Assembly (NCBI RefSeq): GCF_006345825.1
Contig: NZ_VCIX01000092.1
Coordinates: forward strand, 1 to 64,000
Reading direction: 5' to 3'
Length of the DNA stretch: 64,000 bases
Source: Paenibacillus paridis
GTDB taxonomy: Bacteria; Bacillota; Bacilli; Paenibacillales; Paenibacillaceae
In this document: one piece after another, positions 17,039-25,540 of the stretch
How positions within the stretch are numbered: position 1 is the stretch's first letter
How the letters are laid out: each line of letters opens with the position of its first letter
Program-made: the position numbers and the translations under genes
Notes under the pieces: generated by a model
What the model saw: only the letters and a program-made list of their open reading frames with translations
The model's database searches: none
What the model was told of the DNA's origin: nothing

Positions 17039-18538
17039 ATGTTGCTGCAAATGGAGAGCATTACGAAGTCCTATGGGAGCGTAACCGCAAACAACCAGGT
17101 TCATTTTTCGCTGAAACGCGGCGAAATTCATGCGTTGGTAGGCGAAAACGGAGCTGGAAAAACGACATTAATGCGCATTTTATACGGCATGGAAAGCCCG
17201 ACAAGCGGGGAAATTTTATTAGACGGCAAACCGGTTGCGTTTGCGAGCCCAGCGGATGCGATCAAGCATAAAATCGGGATGGTCCACCAGCATTTCATGC
17301 TGTTCCCAACCTTTACGATTGCAGAGAATATTGTAATCGGGCGCGAGCCCTCCAAAGGAGTGGGCTTTGACCGCAAGGCCGCGGCTGCGGAAACCGAGCG
17401 TCTCGGCAAGCTATACGGGATGCCGGTAGATCCTTGGAAGAAGGTTGCGGATTGCTCGATGGGCATGCAGCAGCGGGTTGAAATTTTGAAGGTGCTGTAT
17501 CAGGGAGCGGAAGTCATTATTTTGGACGAGCCAACGGGTGTCTTGACGCCACTCGAGGTAAAAGAACTGCTGGTTGCCATTAAAGGGCTTGCTGCGCAAG
17601 GAAAAAGCTTTATCTTAATCAGTCACAAGCTTCAGGAAATTATGGAGGTTGCCGACCGTGTGACCGTCCTGCGCGATGGCAAATTGACAGGAACCGTCGA
17701 AGCGAAAGACACGAATGCAGAACATTTATCACGGCTTATGGTGGGCCGGGATTTGGTACATATATCACGCGATCAGATTAGCCGCGGCAAGCCGGTGCTT
17801 GAGGTTTCCAACGTGACGATCAGAGGCGTGAAAACAAAGCCGCTGCTCTCGGATGTCAGCTTGCATGTGAATGAAGGTGAGATTGTTGGCATTGCTGGGA
17901 TATCCGGCAACGGGCAATCGGAGCTGATCCAAGCCATCTCAGGTTTAATGAAGCCGGAGGCCGGGACAGTCAAGCTGCTTGGAGAGAATATGACTGGGGC
18001 GTCGGTGGGCGCGATTCGCTCGCGCGGGCTTGCTCATATTCCTGAGGACCGCTATCAATGGGGCGTTGCGAAGGATGCGACGGTTACGGAGAACGGTCTA
18101 ATGGGACATGCGGATAAGCATCAGAAATATGGCGTTTTAAACGGAAAAGGCATACGGCAAATGGTTGGAGAATGGGTGACGAGATTCGGGATCAAGACAG
18201 GCTCCTTATCGACTAGAGCCCAATATCTATCGGGCGGGAATTTGCAGAAGCTGATCGTAGCCCGCGAGCTTGCGCAAAAGACGCCGTTCATCATTGCGGC
18301 TGAACCGACGCGAGGCGTGGACGTTGGAGCAATGGAGATCATTCATGGCGAGCTCCTCAAAAAACGGGAAGAGCGCGGCGCCATTTTGCTCGTCTCCTCT
18401 GAGCTTACCGAAATATTGAAGTTGTCAGATCGGATTTTGGTCATGTACGAGGGGAAAATCGTAGGCGAGCTTGAAGCGGAATCGGCTACAGAGGAACAAA
18501 TCAGTTTGTTAATGGCAGGAGGAAGAGCGGTTGGATAA
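17039..18538 (+). CDS. nucleoside ABC importer, double ATP-binding protein (NupO-like)
   Basis: A 499-residue ATPase with two fused ABC domains. Seen: domain 1 Walker A GENGAGKTTLMRIL (residues about 36-49), signature CSMGMQQRVEILKVL, Walker B VIILDEPTGVLTP; domain 2 with the degenerate Walker A GISGNGQSELIQAI, signature LSGGNLQKLIVARELA and AEPTRGVDVGAM. This double layout is standard for the ribose/nucleoside subclass. AAGGAGAGGAG precedes the ATG. The stop overlaps the permease start. Confidence 0.95.
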   Translation: MLLQMESITKSYGSVTANNQVHFSLKRGEIHALVGENGAGKTTLMRILYGMESPTSGEILLDGKPVAFASPADAIKHKIGMVHQHFMLFPTFTIAENIVIGREPSKGVGFDRKAAAAETERLGKLYGMPVDPWKKVADCSMGMQQRVEILKVLYQGAEVIILDEPTGVLTPLEVKELLVAIKGLAAQGKSFILISHKLQEIMEVADRVTVLRDGKLTGTVEAKDTNAEHLSRLMVGRDLVHISRDQISRGKPVLEVSNVTIRGVKTKPLLSDVSLHVNEGEIVGIAGISGNGQSELIQAISGLMKPEAGTVKLLGENMTGASVGAIRSRGLAHIPEDRYQWGVAKDATVTENGLMGHADKHQKYGVLNGKGIRQMVGEWVTRFGIKTGSLSTRAQYLSGGNLQKLIVARELAQKTPFIIAAEPTRGVDVGAMEIIHGELLKKREERGAILLVSSELTEILKLSDRILVMYEGKIVGELEAESATEEQISLLMAGGRAVG

Positions 18539-19580
18539 GCTGGTACAATTCGGACGCGCGCTGCTGCAGCCGCTTTTGGCTATTATCGTAGGCCTTGCTG
18601 CCGGTGCAATTGCCATCTCCATTGTCGGCGGCTCCATCGTGGAGACTTACGGGGAGATGTGGAAGGGAGCTTTTGGCAGCTTTTATTTTTTCACGAATAC
18701 GTTAAGCCGGGCAACGCCTATCATTTTGATCGGTCTCGGCGTGGCGCTTGCTTTCCGGGCCGGATTTTTTAATATGGGCTCAGAGGGCCAGATGGTGCTG
18801 GGCGCACTTAGCGCTGCCGTAACGGCTATTTATCTTCCAGGCCCAGCTTGGTTTAAGCTGATTGCTGCTATTATTGCCGGAATTATCTCCGGTGGGATAT
18901 GGTCAGCCTTTGCAGGCTGGCTGGATGCCAGATTCCGCATGAATTTGCTTATCACGACTTTGCTTCTCAATTATATTGCGACCCTATTCGCAGGCTACAT
19001 CGTATCGTATCCCCTTAAGGACAAGACCGGTTCTGCCGCAATGGCCCAAACGGTCATGCTTGACCAGAGCGTCTGGCTGCCAAAACTATTCAAGGGCATG
19101 AGCGTTCACGGAGGCTTTATTATTGCCGCGGTATGCGCAATCTTGCTGTTTCTATTTATGCGATATACAGTTAAAGGCTATGAAATCCGCATGTTAGGCG
19201 GCAATCCATTGTTCGCAAGCTATGGCGGCGTACAGCGCGGGAAAATGATGCTGATCAGCATGTTCGTCAGCGGAGGCTTCGCGGGCCTTGCCGGTACCGT
19301 CGAGGTGCTAGGCACACAATACCGCTTTATTGACGGGGCTTTGACGACGCCAGGTTATGCCTGGTCGGGCATCATGGCGACGCTGCTTGCAGGCTCCCAT
19401 CCGCTCGGTACAGCCGTTGCTGCTATTTTAATTGCAGCTCTTCAGACCGGCGGCATGGGCATGGAGCGAAATACGGATGTGCCTCTGGAAGTATCCAGTA
19501 TCATCCAAGCCGTACTGATTCTATTCGTATCGGCGAAGTTCACCTATTCGTTTATTAAACGCAAGAAGGCGGGGTCATAA
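18531..19580 (+). CDS. nucleoside ABC importer permease (NupP-like)
   Basis: A 349-residue membrane permease of the branched-chain amino acid/ribose (BPD_transp_2) type. Seen: about nine to ten hydrophobic segments and the family block RATPIILIGLGVALAFRAGFFNMGSEGQM, with the EAA-like region GGNPLFASYGGVQRGKMMLISMFVSGGFAGLAG. The TTG start at 18531 is 7 bases after GGAGGAA and overlaps the ATPase stop. Works with NupN, NupO and NupQ homologues in the same operon. Confidence 0.93.
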   Translation: MDKLVQFGRALLQPLLAIIVGLAAGAIAISIVGGSIVETYGEMWKGAFGSFYFFTNTLSRATPIILIGLGVALAFRAGFFNMGSEGQMVLGALSAAVTAIYLPGPAWFKLIAAIIAGIISGGIWSAFAGWLDARFRMNLLITTLLLNYIATLFAGYIVSYPLKDKTGSAAMAQTVMLDQSVWLPKLFKGMSVHGGFIIAAVCAILLFLFMRYTVKGYEIRMLGGNPLFASYGGVQRGKMMLISMFVSGGFAGLAGTVEVLGTQYRFIDGALTTPGYAWSGIMATLLAGSHPLGTAVAAILIAALQTGGMGMERNTDVPLEVSSIIQAVLILFVSAKFTYSFIKRKKAGS

Positions 19581-19581
19581 G

Positions 19582-20505
19582 ATGGACATTTTTCTGGATG
19601 CCTCGCTGTTTGCGACGACGCTCCGCATGGTCACGCCTATATTGCTCGCTGCGCTTGGCGGGGCGATCTGCGCGAGGGTTGGCTTGTTTAACGTAGGTTT
19701 GGAAGGCTTAGTCTTGATCGGAGCGTTCTCCGCGATCGTAGGGAACCACTTTACCGGCAATGTTTTTGCCGCGGTGATGTTCGCCATTGTATGCTCCCTC
19801 GTCTTTTCAATATTATTCGGTTTTATGAGCATTCAGCTTAAAGCGAACGTCATCGTTGTCGGGATTGCGCTCAACTTTCTGGCGCTCGGCTTAACGACCT
19901 TCTCGCTTCGTGCGATCTTTGATGTAAAAGGCGCATACTACAATAAGGATATGGTGGGCCTTCCAAAGTGGGATATTCCGGTGATAAAGGATATTCCATG
20001 GGTAGGCGATGTGCTGTCCGGCCATTCGCCGCTCGTCTATTTGTCTATTGTGCTCGTTATTTTACTTCAGCTATTCCTGTTTAAGACGGTGACAGGCTTC
20101 CGTTTGCTGGCTTCAGGCGAGAATCCGACCGCAGCCAAAAGCCTTGGCATCAAGGTCTCGCGTATCCAATACGGTGCAGTACTGATGTGCGGCGTATTAT
20201 GCGGGCTTGCTGGCGCGCAGCTGTCGCTTGGCAATGTAACGATGTTCACAGAAGGCATGACCTCAGGACGCGGCTTTATTGCCCTCGTCGCTACGATGCT
20301 CGGACAATCGAATCCGCTCGGCGTTGCGGCTTCAAGCTTGCTGTTCGGCTTTATGGATGCGCTGAGTATCCGCCTTCAAGGCTTCGCGCTGCCTACGCAT
20401 TTTACGATGATGCTTCCTTATATCGTAACGATTGCCGCAATGCTGTTCTTCAAGGATAAAGGCTACATGCAGGAAGCGCGCAAGTCGAATGAAAGCTCGC
20501 GTTAA
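19582..20505 (+). CDS. nucleoside ABC importer permease (NupQ-like)
   Basis: A 307-residue second permease, one base after the first. Seen: RMVTPILLAALGGAICARVGLFNVGLEGLVLIG, mid-protein GFRLLASGENPTAAKSLGIKVSRIQYGAVLMCGVLCGLAGAQLS and the C-terminal block MLGQSNPLGVAASSLLFGFMDALSIRLQ, matching the partner permease of nucleoside importers. AAGGCGGGG precedes the ATG. Its stop lies 54 bases before the oxidoreductase start, so the operon probably continues. Confidence 0.93.
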   Translation: MDIFLDASLFATTLRMVTPILLAALGGAICARVGLFNVGLEGLVLIGAFSAIVGNHFTGNVFAAVMFAIVCSLVFSILFGFMSIQLKANVIVVGIALNFLALGLTTFSLRAIFDVKGAYYNKDMVGLPKWDIPVIKDIPWVGDVLSGHSPLVYLSIVLVILLQLFLFKTVTGFRLLASGENPTAAKSLGIKVSRIQYGAVLMCGVLCGLAGAQLSLGNVTMFTEGMTSGRGFIALVATMLGQSNPLGVAASSLLFGFMDALSIRLQGFALPTHFTMMLPYIVTIAAMLFFKDKGYMQEARKSNESSR

Positions 20506-20559
20506 TAGGAATTGGATGAAGTAAAGGTAGAAGGTAAAGCAAAGCTGGAGGAGGCTGAC

Positions 20560-21237
20560 ATGATGCACAAAAAAGCAGATCGCCTAAAAAAGGTTACGTC
20601 GATCAAACAGGCGGCAATTTCACCAGAGCTAGCCCACCGGGTACCGCCCGGCCAGACGCTGACGGAACGGTTTCCGATTTTGCACGAGGGTGATGTTCCT
20701 CGGTATGATCTAAATAGCTGGTCGCTTCGCGTATTTGGCGAGGTAAATGAGGAGCGCACGTTCAGCTTCGAAGAGCTGCTTGCGCTTCCGCAAACGAAAA
20801 CTCAATGCGACATTCACTGCGTCACCCGCTGGTCCAAGCTGGATACGGATTGGGAAGGCATCAAATTCAAAGATTTGCTGCCCTTGCTAGGCGTAAAGCC
20901 GGACGCGAAATACGTCATGATCCACGCGGACGAGGACTATGATACGAATGTTCCGCTGGAGGACCTGCTGCATGATAACGTCTTGCTAGCGCATCGCTAT
21001 GATGGCGAGCCGTTGACCGACAAGCATGGCTGGCCGATGCGCCTGCTCGTACCGCATTTGTATTTTTGGAAAAGCGCAAAGTGGATTACGGGTATTGAAT
21101 TTATGAAAGAGGACCGCGAAGGCTTCTGGGAGCGCAATGGCTTCCATAACTATGCCGATCCGTTTCTAGAACAACGCTTCAGCAGCGAGGATAACATGAT
21201 GCCTGAAGATGAATGGATAACGAAGGAGTTTGATTAA
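20560..21237 (+). CDS. molybdopterin-binding oxidoreductase of the sulfite-oxidase fold (YuiH-like)
   Basis: A 225-residue protein with only the molybdenum-cofactor domain of the SUOX/MsrP family. Seen: PGQTLTERFPILHEGDVPRYDLNSWSL, the cofactor-coordinating cysteine in IHCVTRWSKLD, and AHRYDGEPLTDKHGWPMRLLVPHLYFWKSAKWI, all family hallmarks. No Tat or other signal is visible, so it is probably cytosolic. The electron partner and substrate are unknown. The ATG at 20560 follows GGAGGAGG; an upstream in-frame TTG is discarded. It lies inside a nucleoside uptake/cleavage operon, which is unexpected, and overlaps the start region of the phosphorylase gene. Confidence 0.88.
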   Translation: MMHKKADRLKKVTSIKQAAISPELAHRVPPGQTLTERFPILHEGDVPRYDLNSWSLRVFGEVNEERTFSFEELLALPQTKTQCDIHCVTRWSKLDTDWEGIKFKDLLPLLGVKPDAKYVMIHADEDYDTNVPLEDLLHDNVLLAHRYDGEPLTDKHGWPMRLLVPHLYFWKSAKWITGIEFMKEDREGFWERNGFHNYADPFLEQRFSSEDNMMPEDEWITKEFD

Positions 21238-21241
21238 ACAA

Positions 21242-21964
21242 ATGCTACCTATATTACAAGTGAATCCAGAAGATTTGCCGGCTTATGCCGTTGTGTGTGG
21301 TGACCCGCGCCGTGCAGAGATGATCGCCCAGAAGCTAACGGACATGAAGGAGCTTGCCTTTGCCCGCGAGTACCGGACATTCGTAGGAGAATATGAAGGA
21401 GTCAGGCTTGCGGTTGTCAGTCATGGCGTTGGCTCGCCAGGTGCTGCGGTATGCTTTGAGGAGCTCATCCGCGGCGGAGTGAAAACGCTGATTCGCGTAG
21501 GGACAGCAGGCTCGTATTCCGCGGATCACCCTGCTGGAAGCTTGGTTGTAAGCACAGCTGCGGTTCGTGCGGAGGGCCTAACGCATCAACTGGTGCCTGC
21601 GGGTTTCCCGGCGGTTGCGGACAGCGAGGTAACAGAAGCTCTGTATGCGGCAGCTCTTGAGAGCGAGGGCATTGTTAAGAAAGGAATTACCGTTACGCTT
21701 GACGTTTTCTTCTCAGGCGTTGTCGATATTCCTCATCGCCAATACAAGCAGGCGGGAGCCATTGCCGTAGAGATGGAGATTGCAGCTTTGTACGTGATCG
21801 CTACGCTTCGCGGAGCTCGTGCTGGTGCTATCTTAGCACTCGATGGTTATGCAGACGCGGACTTGGCCGGCGAGTACGACCCGCATACGGATGTTGTAGC
21901 CAAAGCGGTAGAACGAGAGATTGAGACGGCGCTGCGCGCTGTTGCAAGACTTGCATCGGTATAA
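21242..21964 (+). CDS. nucleoside phosphorylase (purine/uridine phosphorylase family)
   Basis: A 240-residue NP-I family enzyme that cleaves nucleosides with phosphate to base and (deoxy)ribose-1-phosphate. Seen: phosphate-binding GDPRRAEMIAQKL near residue 18, EYRTFVGEYEGVRLAVVSHGVGSPGAAV, RVGTAGSY and the ribose-contacting VEMEIAALYVIATLRG. The pattern is closest to uridine phosphorylase/DeoD-type enzymes; base preference cannot be settled by eye. The start at 21242 has AAGGAG 13 bases upstream, rather long; the in-frame TTG at 21230 would be too close to it. Likely processes what the NupNOPQ-like importer brings in. Confidence 0.9.
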   Translation: MLPILQVNPEDLPAYAVVCGDPRRAEMIAQKLTDMKELAFAREYRTFVGEYEGVRLAVVSHGVGSPGAAVCFEELIRGGVKTLIRVGTAGSYSADHPAGSLVVSTAAVRAEGLTHQLVPAGFPAVADSEVTEALYAAALESEGIVKKGITVTLDVFFSGVVDIPHRQYKQAGAIAVEMEIAALYVIATLRGARAGAILALDGYADADLAGEYDPHTDVVAKAVEREIETALRAVARLASV

Positions 21965-21999
21965 TCAAGTAAACCTGCTGGCAAGGGAGGAACATACCC

Positions 22000-22914
22000 G
22001 TGAACCGCACATTGTTTAAGCAAGAGTGGCTGAAGGGTGATTTGTACCCGCATGTTTTCGCTTATTATTTTAAGCAATGGTCCGATTATACGATGGCTTT
22101 CCATTCCCATGATACGATTGAGATTATGTATGTAATCACGGGGTCATGCGTCATTGAGCTTGAAACGACGGCCAAGGCCGCTGCTTGTGAACTGATACTC
22201 AAGAAAGGCGATTTTGTCATTCTTGATGCCACTGTTCCGCATCGGCTTACCGTTGATGAGCGCGGTCCGTGCCGCATGCTAAATGTTGAATTTGATTTCA
22301 AGGGGCGCCAGACGGCGTTTCCTTCCATACGTCAGCTTGCATTGGAGGACGAATTTGTGGCCAGATTGATCACAGAGCCGTCCTCTTATTTGCTTTTGCG
22401 TGATCCGAGCGAGGTCTATCAGGTGCTGAAAAGCTTGGTGCTTGAGCTGGACAATTGCGGAAAGCACATCAACATGAAAGCGGAGCTGTTGTTTGCGCAG
22501 TTGATTCTTGCCGTAGCGAGGCTTCATCACGAGACGGGAACGCAAGGCATTCATCCGGCTGAGCTTTATGTGAAGCAGGCAATCGAATATATCCACCACA
22601 ACTATGACCGTGATATTCAGGTGAAGGACGTTGCGTCAGCGGTCAGTTTGCATCCAGGCTATTTGCACCGGGTATTTCGGGCGCAGCTTGGAAAAACGTT
22701 AACCGGTTATTTGACGGAGCTGAGGATGGAAAAAGCAAAAATGCTGCTGCGGGAGACCGATGTGGCGATTGCAGATATTTGTGATTATGTCGGCGTCGGG
22801 AGCCGGCAATACTTTCATGCGATGTTCAAAAAATATACGAATCAGACACCGATTGCTTACAGGAATGCTGTTGACTCTCCATCTTTGGGCAGTCGCGGCC
22901 TGAAACTCGAATAA
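22000..22914 (+). CDS. AraC-family regulator with cupin sensor domain
   Basis: A 304-residue regulator. Seen: an N-terminal cupin-like sugar-binding domain (YTMAFHSHDTIEIMYVITGSC, KKGDFVILDATVPHRL) and a C-terminal double HTH of the AraC type (IQVKDVASAVSLHPGYLHRVFRAQLGKTLTGYL, then IADICDYVGVGSRQYFHAMFKKYTNQTP). GTG start at 22000 with AAGGGAGG upstream. The alpha-galactosidase gene follows 129 bases later on the same strand, making it the probable target; the inducer is probably an alpha-galactoside. Confidence 0.92.
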   Translation: MNRTLFKQEWLKGDLYPHVFAYYFKQWSDYTMAFHSHDTIEIMYVITGSCVIELETTAKAAACELILKKGDFVILDATVPHRLTVDERGPCRMLNVEFDFKGRQTAFPSIRQLALEDEFVARLITEPSSYLLLRDPSEVYQVLKSLVLELDNCGKHINMKAELLFAQLILAVARLHHETGTQGIHPAELYVKQAIEYIHHNYDRDIQVKDVASAVSLHPGYLHRVFRAQLGKTLTGYLTELRMEKAKMLLRETDVAIADICDYVGVGSRQYFHAMFKKYTNQTPIAYRNAVDSPSLGSRGLKLE

Positions 22915-22961
22915 CAAAAGTGACGATTTCTGACAGTAGATCAGTCAGTTGGTCACAATTT

Positions 22962-22993
22962 TGATAACGCTTCCGATTGATCGTTGCTACAAT
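22962..22993 (+). promoter_or_regulatory. cre-like site and -10 element before the alpha-galactosidase gene
   Basis: TGATAACGCTTCCG (22962-22975) fits the catabolite-responsive element TGWNANCGNTNWCA with two mismatches. A -10 like TACAAT is at 22988-22993; no well-spaced -35 is present, consistent with activation by the AraC-family protein. Confidence 0.45.
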
Positions 22994-23043
22994 GTAGAGG
23001 AGATGAAACGACTCTATAAAACGACAATCGGAGGCTGATTGGC

Positions 23044-24540
23044 ATGTCTGCTTTTAAAATTGCATTTATCGGTGCGGGCTCCATCGGGTTTACGCGCGGC
23101 TTGCTTCGCGACCTGCTTGCAGTGCCTGAATTTCAAAACATTGAGGTTGCATTTACGGATATTAACGCCCATAACCTAGAGATGGTAACAGCGCTTTGCC
23201 AACGCGATATTCAGGAGAATGGCTTGTCGATTACTATCCAGTCGACAACGGATCGCCGCGAGGCATTGAAGAATGCCAAGTACGTAATCTGTACAATTCG
23301 CGTCGGCGGGCTTGAGGCTTTTGCAACGGATGTTGATATTCCCCTCAAATACGGCGTAGACCAATGCGTAGGCGATACGCTAAGCGCGGGCGGCATCATG
23401 TACGGCCAGCGCGGCATCGCTGAAATGATGAATATTTGCCGCGATATTCGCGAGGTTGCTGCTTCGGATGTGACCCTGCTCAACTACGCAAACCCAATGG
23501 CCATGATGACTTGGGCCTGCAATAAATATGGCGGCGTAAGAACAATCGGCTTGTGCCATGGCGTGCAGGGCGGCCATTGGCAAATCGCCGAGGCCTTTGG
23601 GCTGAAGCAAGAGGAAGTTGACATTATTTGCGCGGGTATTAACCATCAGACCTGGTATATTCAAATTAAGCATAACGGCGAGGATTTGACGGGCAAGCTG
23701 CTGGAGGCTTTCGAGAAGCACCCCGACTTTAGCCGCACGGAGAAAGTTCGTATTGATATGCTCCGCCGTTTTGGCTATTACAGTACGGAATCAAACGGTC
23801 ATCTTAGCGAATACGTGCCATGGTACCGCAAACGTCCGGAGGAGATTAACGATTGGATTGATTTGAGCTCATGGATCAATGGAGAAACGGGCGGCTATTT
23901 GCGCGTATGTACAGAAGGCCGAAACTGGTTCGAGACTGATTTCCCTAACTGGATGAAGGACCCGGCTAATGAATTCAAGAGCGAACTTCGCAGCCATGAG
24001 CATGGCTCGTATATCATTGAAGGCTTGGAGACCGGCCGCGTTTACCGTGGGCATTTTAACGTCGAAAATAATGGCATTATTGCAAACCTGCCGAATGACG
24101 CTATTATTGAAGCGCCGGGCTATGTCGATCGCAACGGCATTTCGATGCCGACGGTAGGCGATCTGCCGCTTGGCGCGGCTGCCGTATGCAACGTAAGCAT
24201 CTCGGTCCAGCGCCTTGCGGTAGAAGCAGCCATTCATGGCGATGACAAGCTGCTGCGCCAAGCCTTTATGATGGATCCTCTGGTAGGGGCAGTTTGCAAT
24301 CCGAAGGAAATTTGGCAGATGGTAGATGAAATGCTAGTGGCGCAGGCGCAGTGGCTGCCGCAATATACGGATTCGATCGCAGCAGCCAAGAAACGTCTGA
24401 CGGAAGGTCCTTTGCTTCCTACGCGTGATTATGAAGGAGCTGCTCGCCTCAAGGTAAAGACCGTTGAGGAGATGCAGAAGGACCGGGAAGCCGCGAACAA
24501 AAACGCGGGAGAATCGGATAAGGGCAAGGAGCGCGTTTAG
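23044..24540 (+). CDS. alpha-galactosidase, glycoside hydrolase family 4 (MelA-like)
   Basis: A 498-residue NAD+ and Mn2+ dependent GH4 enzyme that removes alpha-linked galactose by an oxidation-elimination mechanism in the cytosol. Seen: the Rossmann start KIAFIGAGSIGFTRGLLRDL, EVAFTDINAHNLEM, the metal-binding cysteine/histidine in GLCHGVQGGHW and GINHQTWYIQ, NYANPMAMMTWA, and GDTLSAGGIMYGQR. Full length for MelA. GGAGG precedes the ATG. No sugar transporter lies beside it. Its stop overlaps, tail to tail, the exonuclease gene by 4 bases, with no terminator at that point. Confidence 0.94.
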   Translation: MSAFKIAFIGAGSIGFTRGLLRDLLAVPEFQNIEVAFTDINAHNLEMVTALCQRDIQENGLSITIQSTTDRREALKNAKYVICTIRVGGLEAFATDVDIPLKYGVDQCVGDTLSAGGIMYGQRGIAEMMNICRDIREVAASDVTLLNYANPMAMMTWACNKYGGVRTIGLCHGVQGGHWQIAEAFGLKQEEVDIICAGINHQTWYIQIKHNGEDLTGKLLEAFEKHPDFSRTEKVRIDMLRRFGYYSTESNGHLSEYVPWYRKRPEEINDWIDLSSWINGETGGYLRVCTEGRNWFETDFPNWMKDPANEFKSELRSHEHGSYIIEGLETGRVYRGHFNVENNGIIANLPNDAIIEAPGYVDRNGISMPTVGDLPLGAAAVCNVSISVQRLAVEAAIHGDDKLLRQAFMMDPLVGAVCNPKEIWQMVDEMLVAQAQWLPQYTDSIAAAKKRLTEGPLLPTRDYEGAARLKVKTVEEMQKDREAANKNAGESDKGKERV

Positions 24541-25151
24541 CGCGGCGCGTATTTAAGTTCAATAGCTTCGAGCTGAGTTCCAGGCGGACTCCAAGCCGGC
24601 GGGCCGAATTTCTTCAGGTAGCCCAGCGTGTTCACATAGCCTTGCGCGGATTGCTCCTCATCCATCTTGCGGAAGATTTCCCAGCAGGCAATGACGTCGT
24701 TGAGCGCACGGTGGCCGCCGATCAACGGAATGCCATAGCGGTCAGACATATCCTTTAATGTATGAGGATATACATGCCGCGCGCGGCTTATGGTCAGCGT
24801 ATCGATAAAGCTGTTCGAGAAGGAACGTCCCGCGATGCGTAGCAGGGAATGATGAAGGAAGCCAAGGTCGAAGGCTGCATTGTGGGCGATGAGAATGTTG
24901 TCACCGAGCAACCGGTTCAAAATCCGGAACGCTGTGTCTTCGTCCATGCCTGTTGCCGTCATTTCATCTGTAATGCCGGTCAGCTCCGTTATTTTAGCAG
25001 ACAGCTTGCCGTCATAGCGGACGAGCGTACTGAATTCGCTTGCGATCTCGCCGTTAACGCAGCGGATGGCAGCCATCTCTATGACGCGGTCCTTCTTCGG
25101 ATCAAGGCCGCTTGTTTCGAAATCGATGACAGTATAAGAATGAGAAGCCAT
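24537..25151 (-). CDS. DEDDh 3'-5' exonuclease (DNA polymerase III epsilon-like)
   Basis: A 204-residue exonuclease domain protein. Seen: motif I VIDFETSGLDPKKDRVIEMAA with the first Asp-Glu pair, motif II ILIAHNAAFDLGFLHHSL, and motif III HRALNDVIACWEIF with the histidine five residues before the aspartate (DEDDh class). Known roles in the family are proofreading and DNA or RNA trimming. It is a stand-alone domain, not fused to a polymerase or helicase. The 3' ends of this gene and the alpha-galactosidase gene overlap in opposite directions. Confidence 0.92.
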   Translation of the reverse strand: MASHSYTVIDFETSGLDPKKDRVIEMAAIRCVNGEIASEFSTLVRYDGKLSAKITELTGITDEMTATGMDEDTAFRILNRLLGDNILIAHNAAFDLGFLHHSLLRIAGRSFSNSFIDTLTISRARHVYPHTLKDMSDRYGIPLIGGHRALNDVIACWEIFRKMDEEQSAQGYVNTLGYLKKFGPPAWSPPGTQLEAIELKYAPR

Positions 25152-25540
25152 TGATGATTCACCACTTTTTCTTGTAATAAGTTAAAATCTAATTTAAGTT
25201 TGATTCTAATATGATTCGACAAAAAAGGTCAAACCCCTTTAATCAGGTAATGGAAACGCTCGATGTACTGCTTATTTCAAAGCGGTTATCGGGCGTTTTT
25301 TTATATGGTATATATAGGGTTAGATAGCTATGCACCGTTTTCAAGTCGGGACTATGACCTTAATCAAGCGAACAAAGGATAAAAACAGCGAATAGGATTT
25401 GTTTGCTGCTTTAAATGCAAGCATAGCGGTTAATTTGAAGGAGAGAGCGCTTTCTTGCCGCGGGGATATCGGGATTTCCTATGATAGAATAAACACAGAG
25501 AGAAGATAACCCAGATGCTGGGCAACGGGAGAGTCAGTAA
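25152..25540. other. intergenic region before the MFS gene
   Basis: Holds a plus-strand terminator-like hairpin (25255-25302) with no plus-strand gene directly in front of it, then a probable MFS promoter: an extended -10, TGATAGAAT, at about 25482-25490, and a small CCCAGATGCTGGG hairpin at 25510-25523. No open reading frame of note. Confidence 0.5.
25255..25302 (+). terminator. isolated rho-independent terminator
   Basis: AACGCTCGAT (25255-25264) pairs with ATCGGGCGTT (25288-25297) through one G-U pair, with a smaller inner hairpin and a 7-T run. The nearest upstream plus-strand gene is the alpha-galactosidase, 715 bases away across the antisense exonuclease gene, so it may end that transcript or a small RNA. 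Confidence 0.6.
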
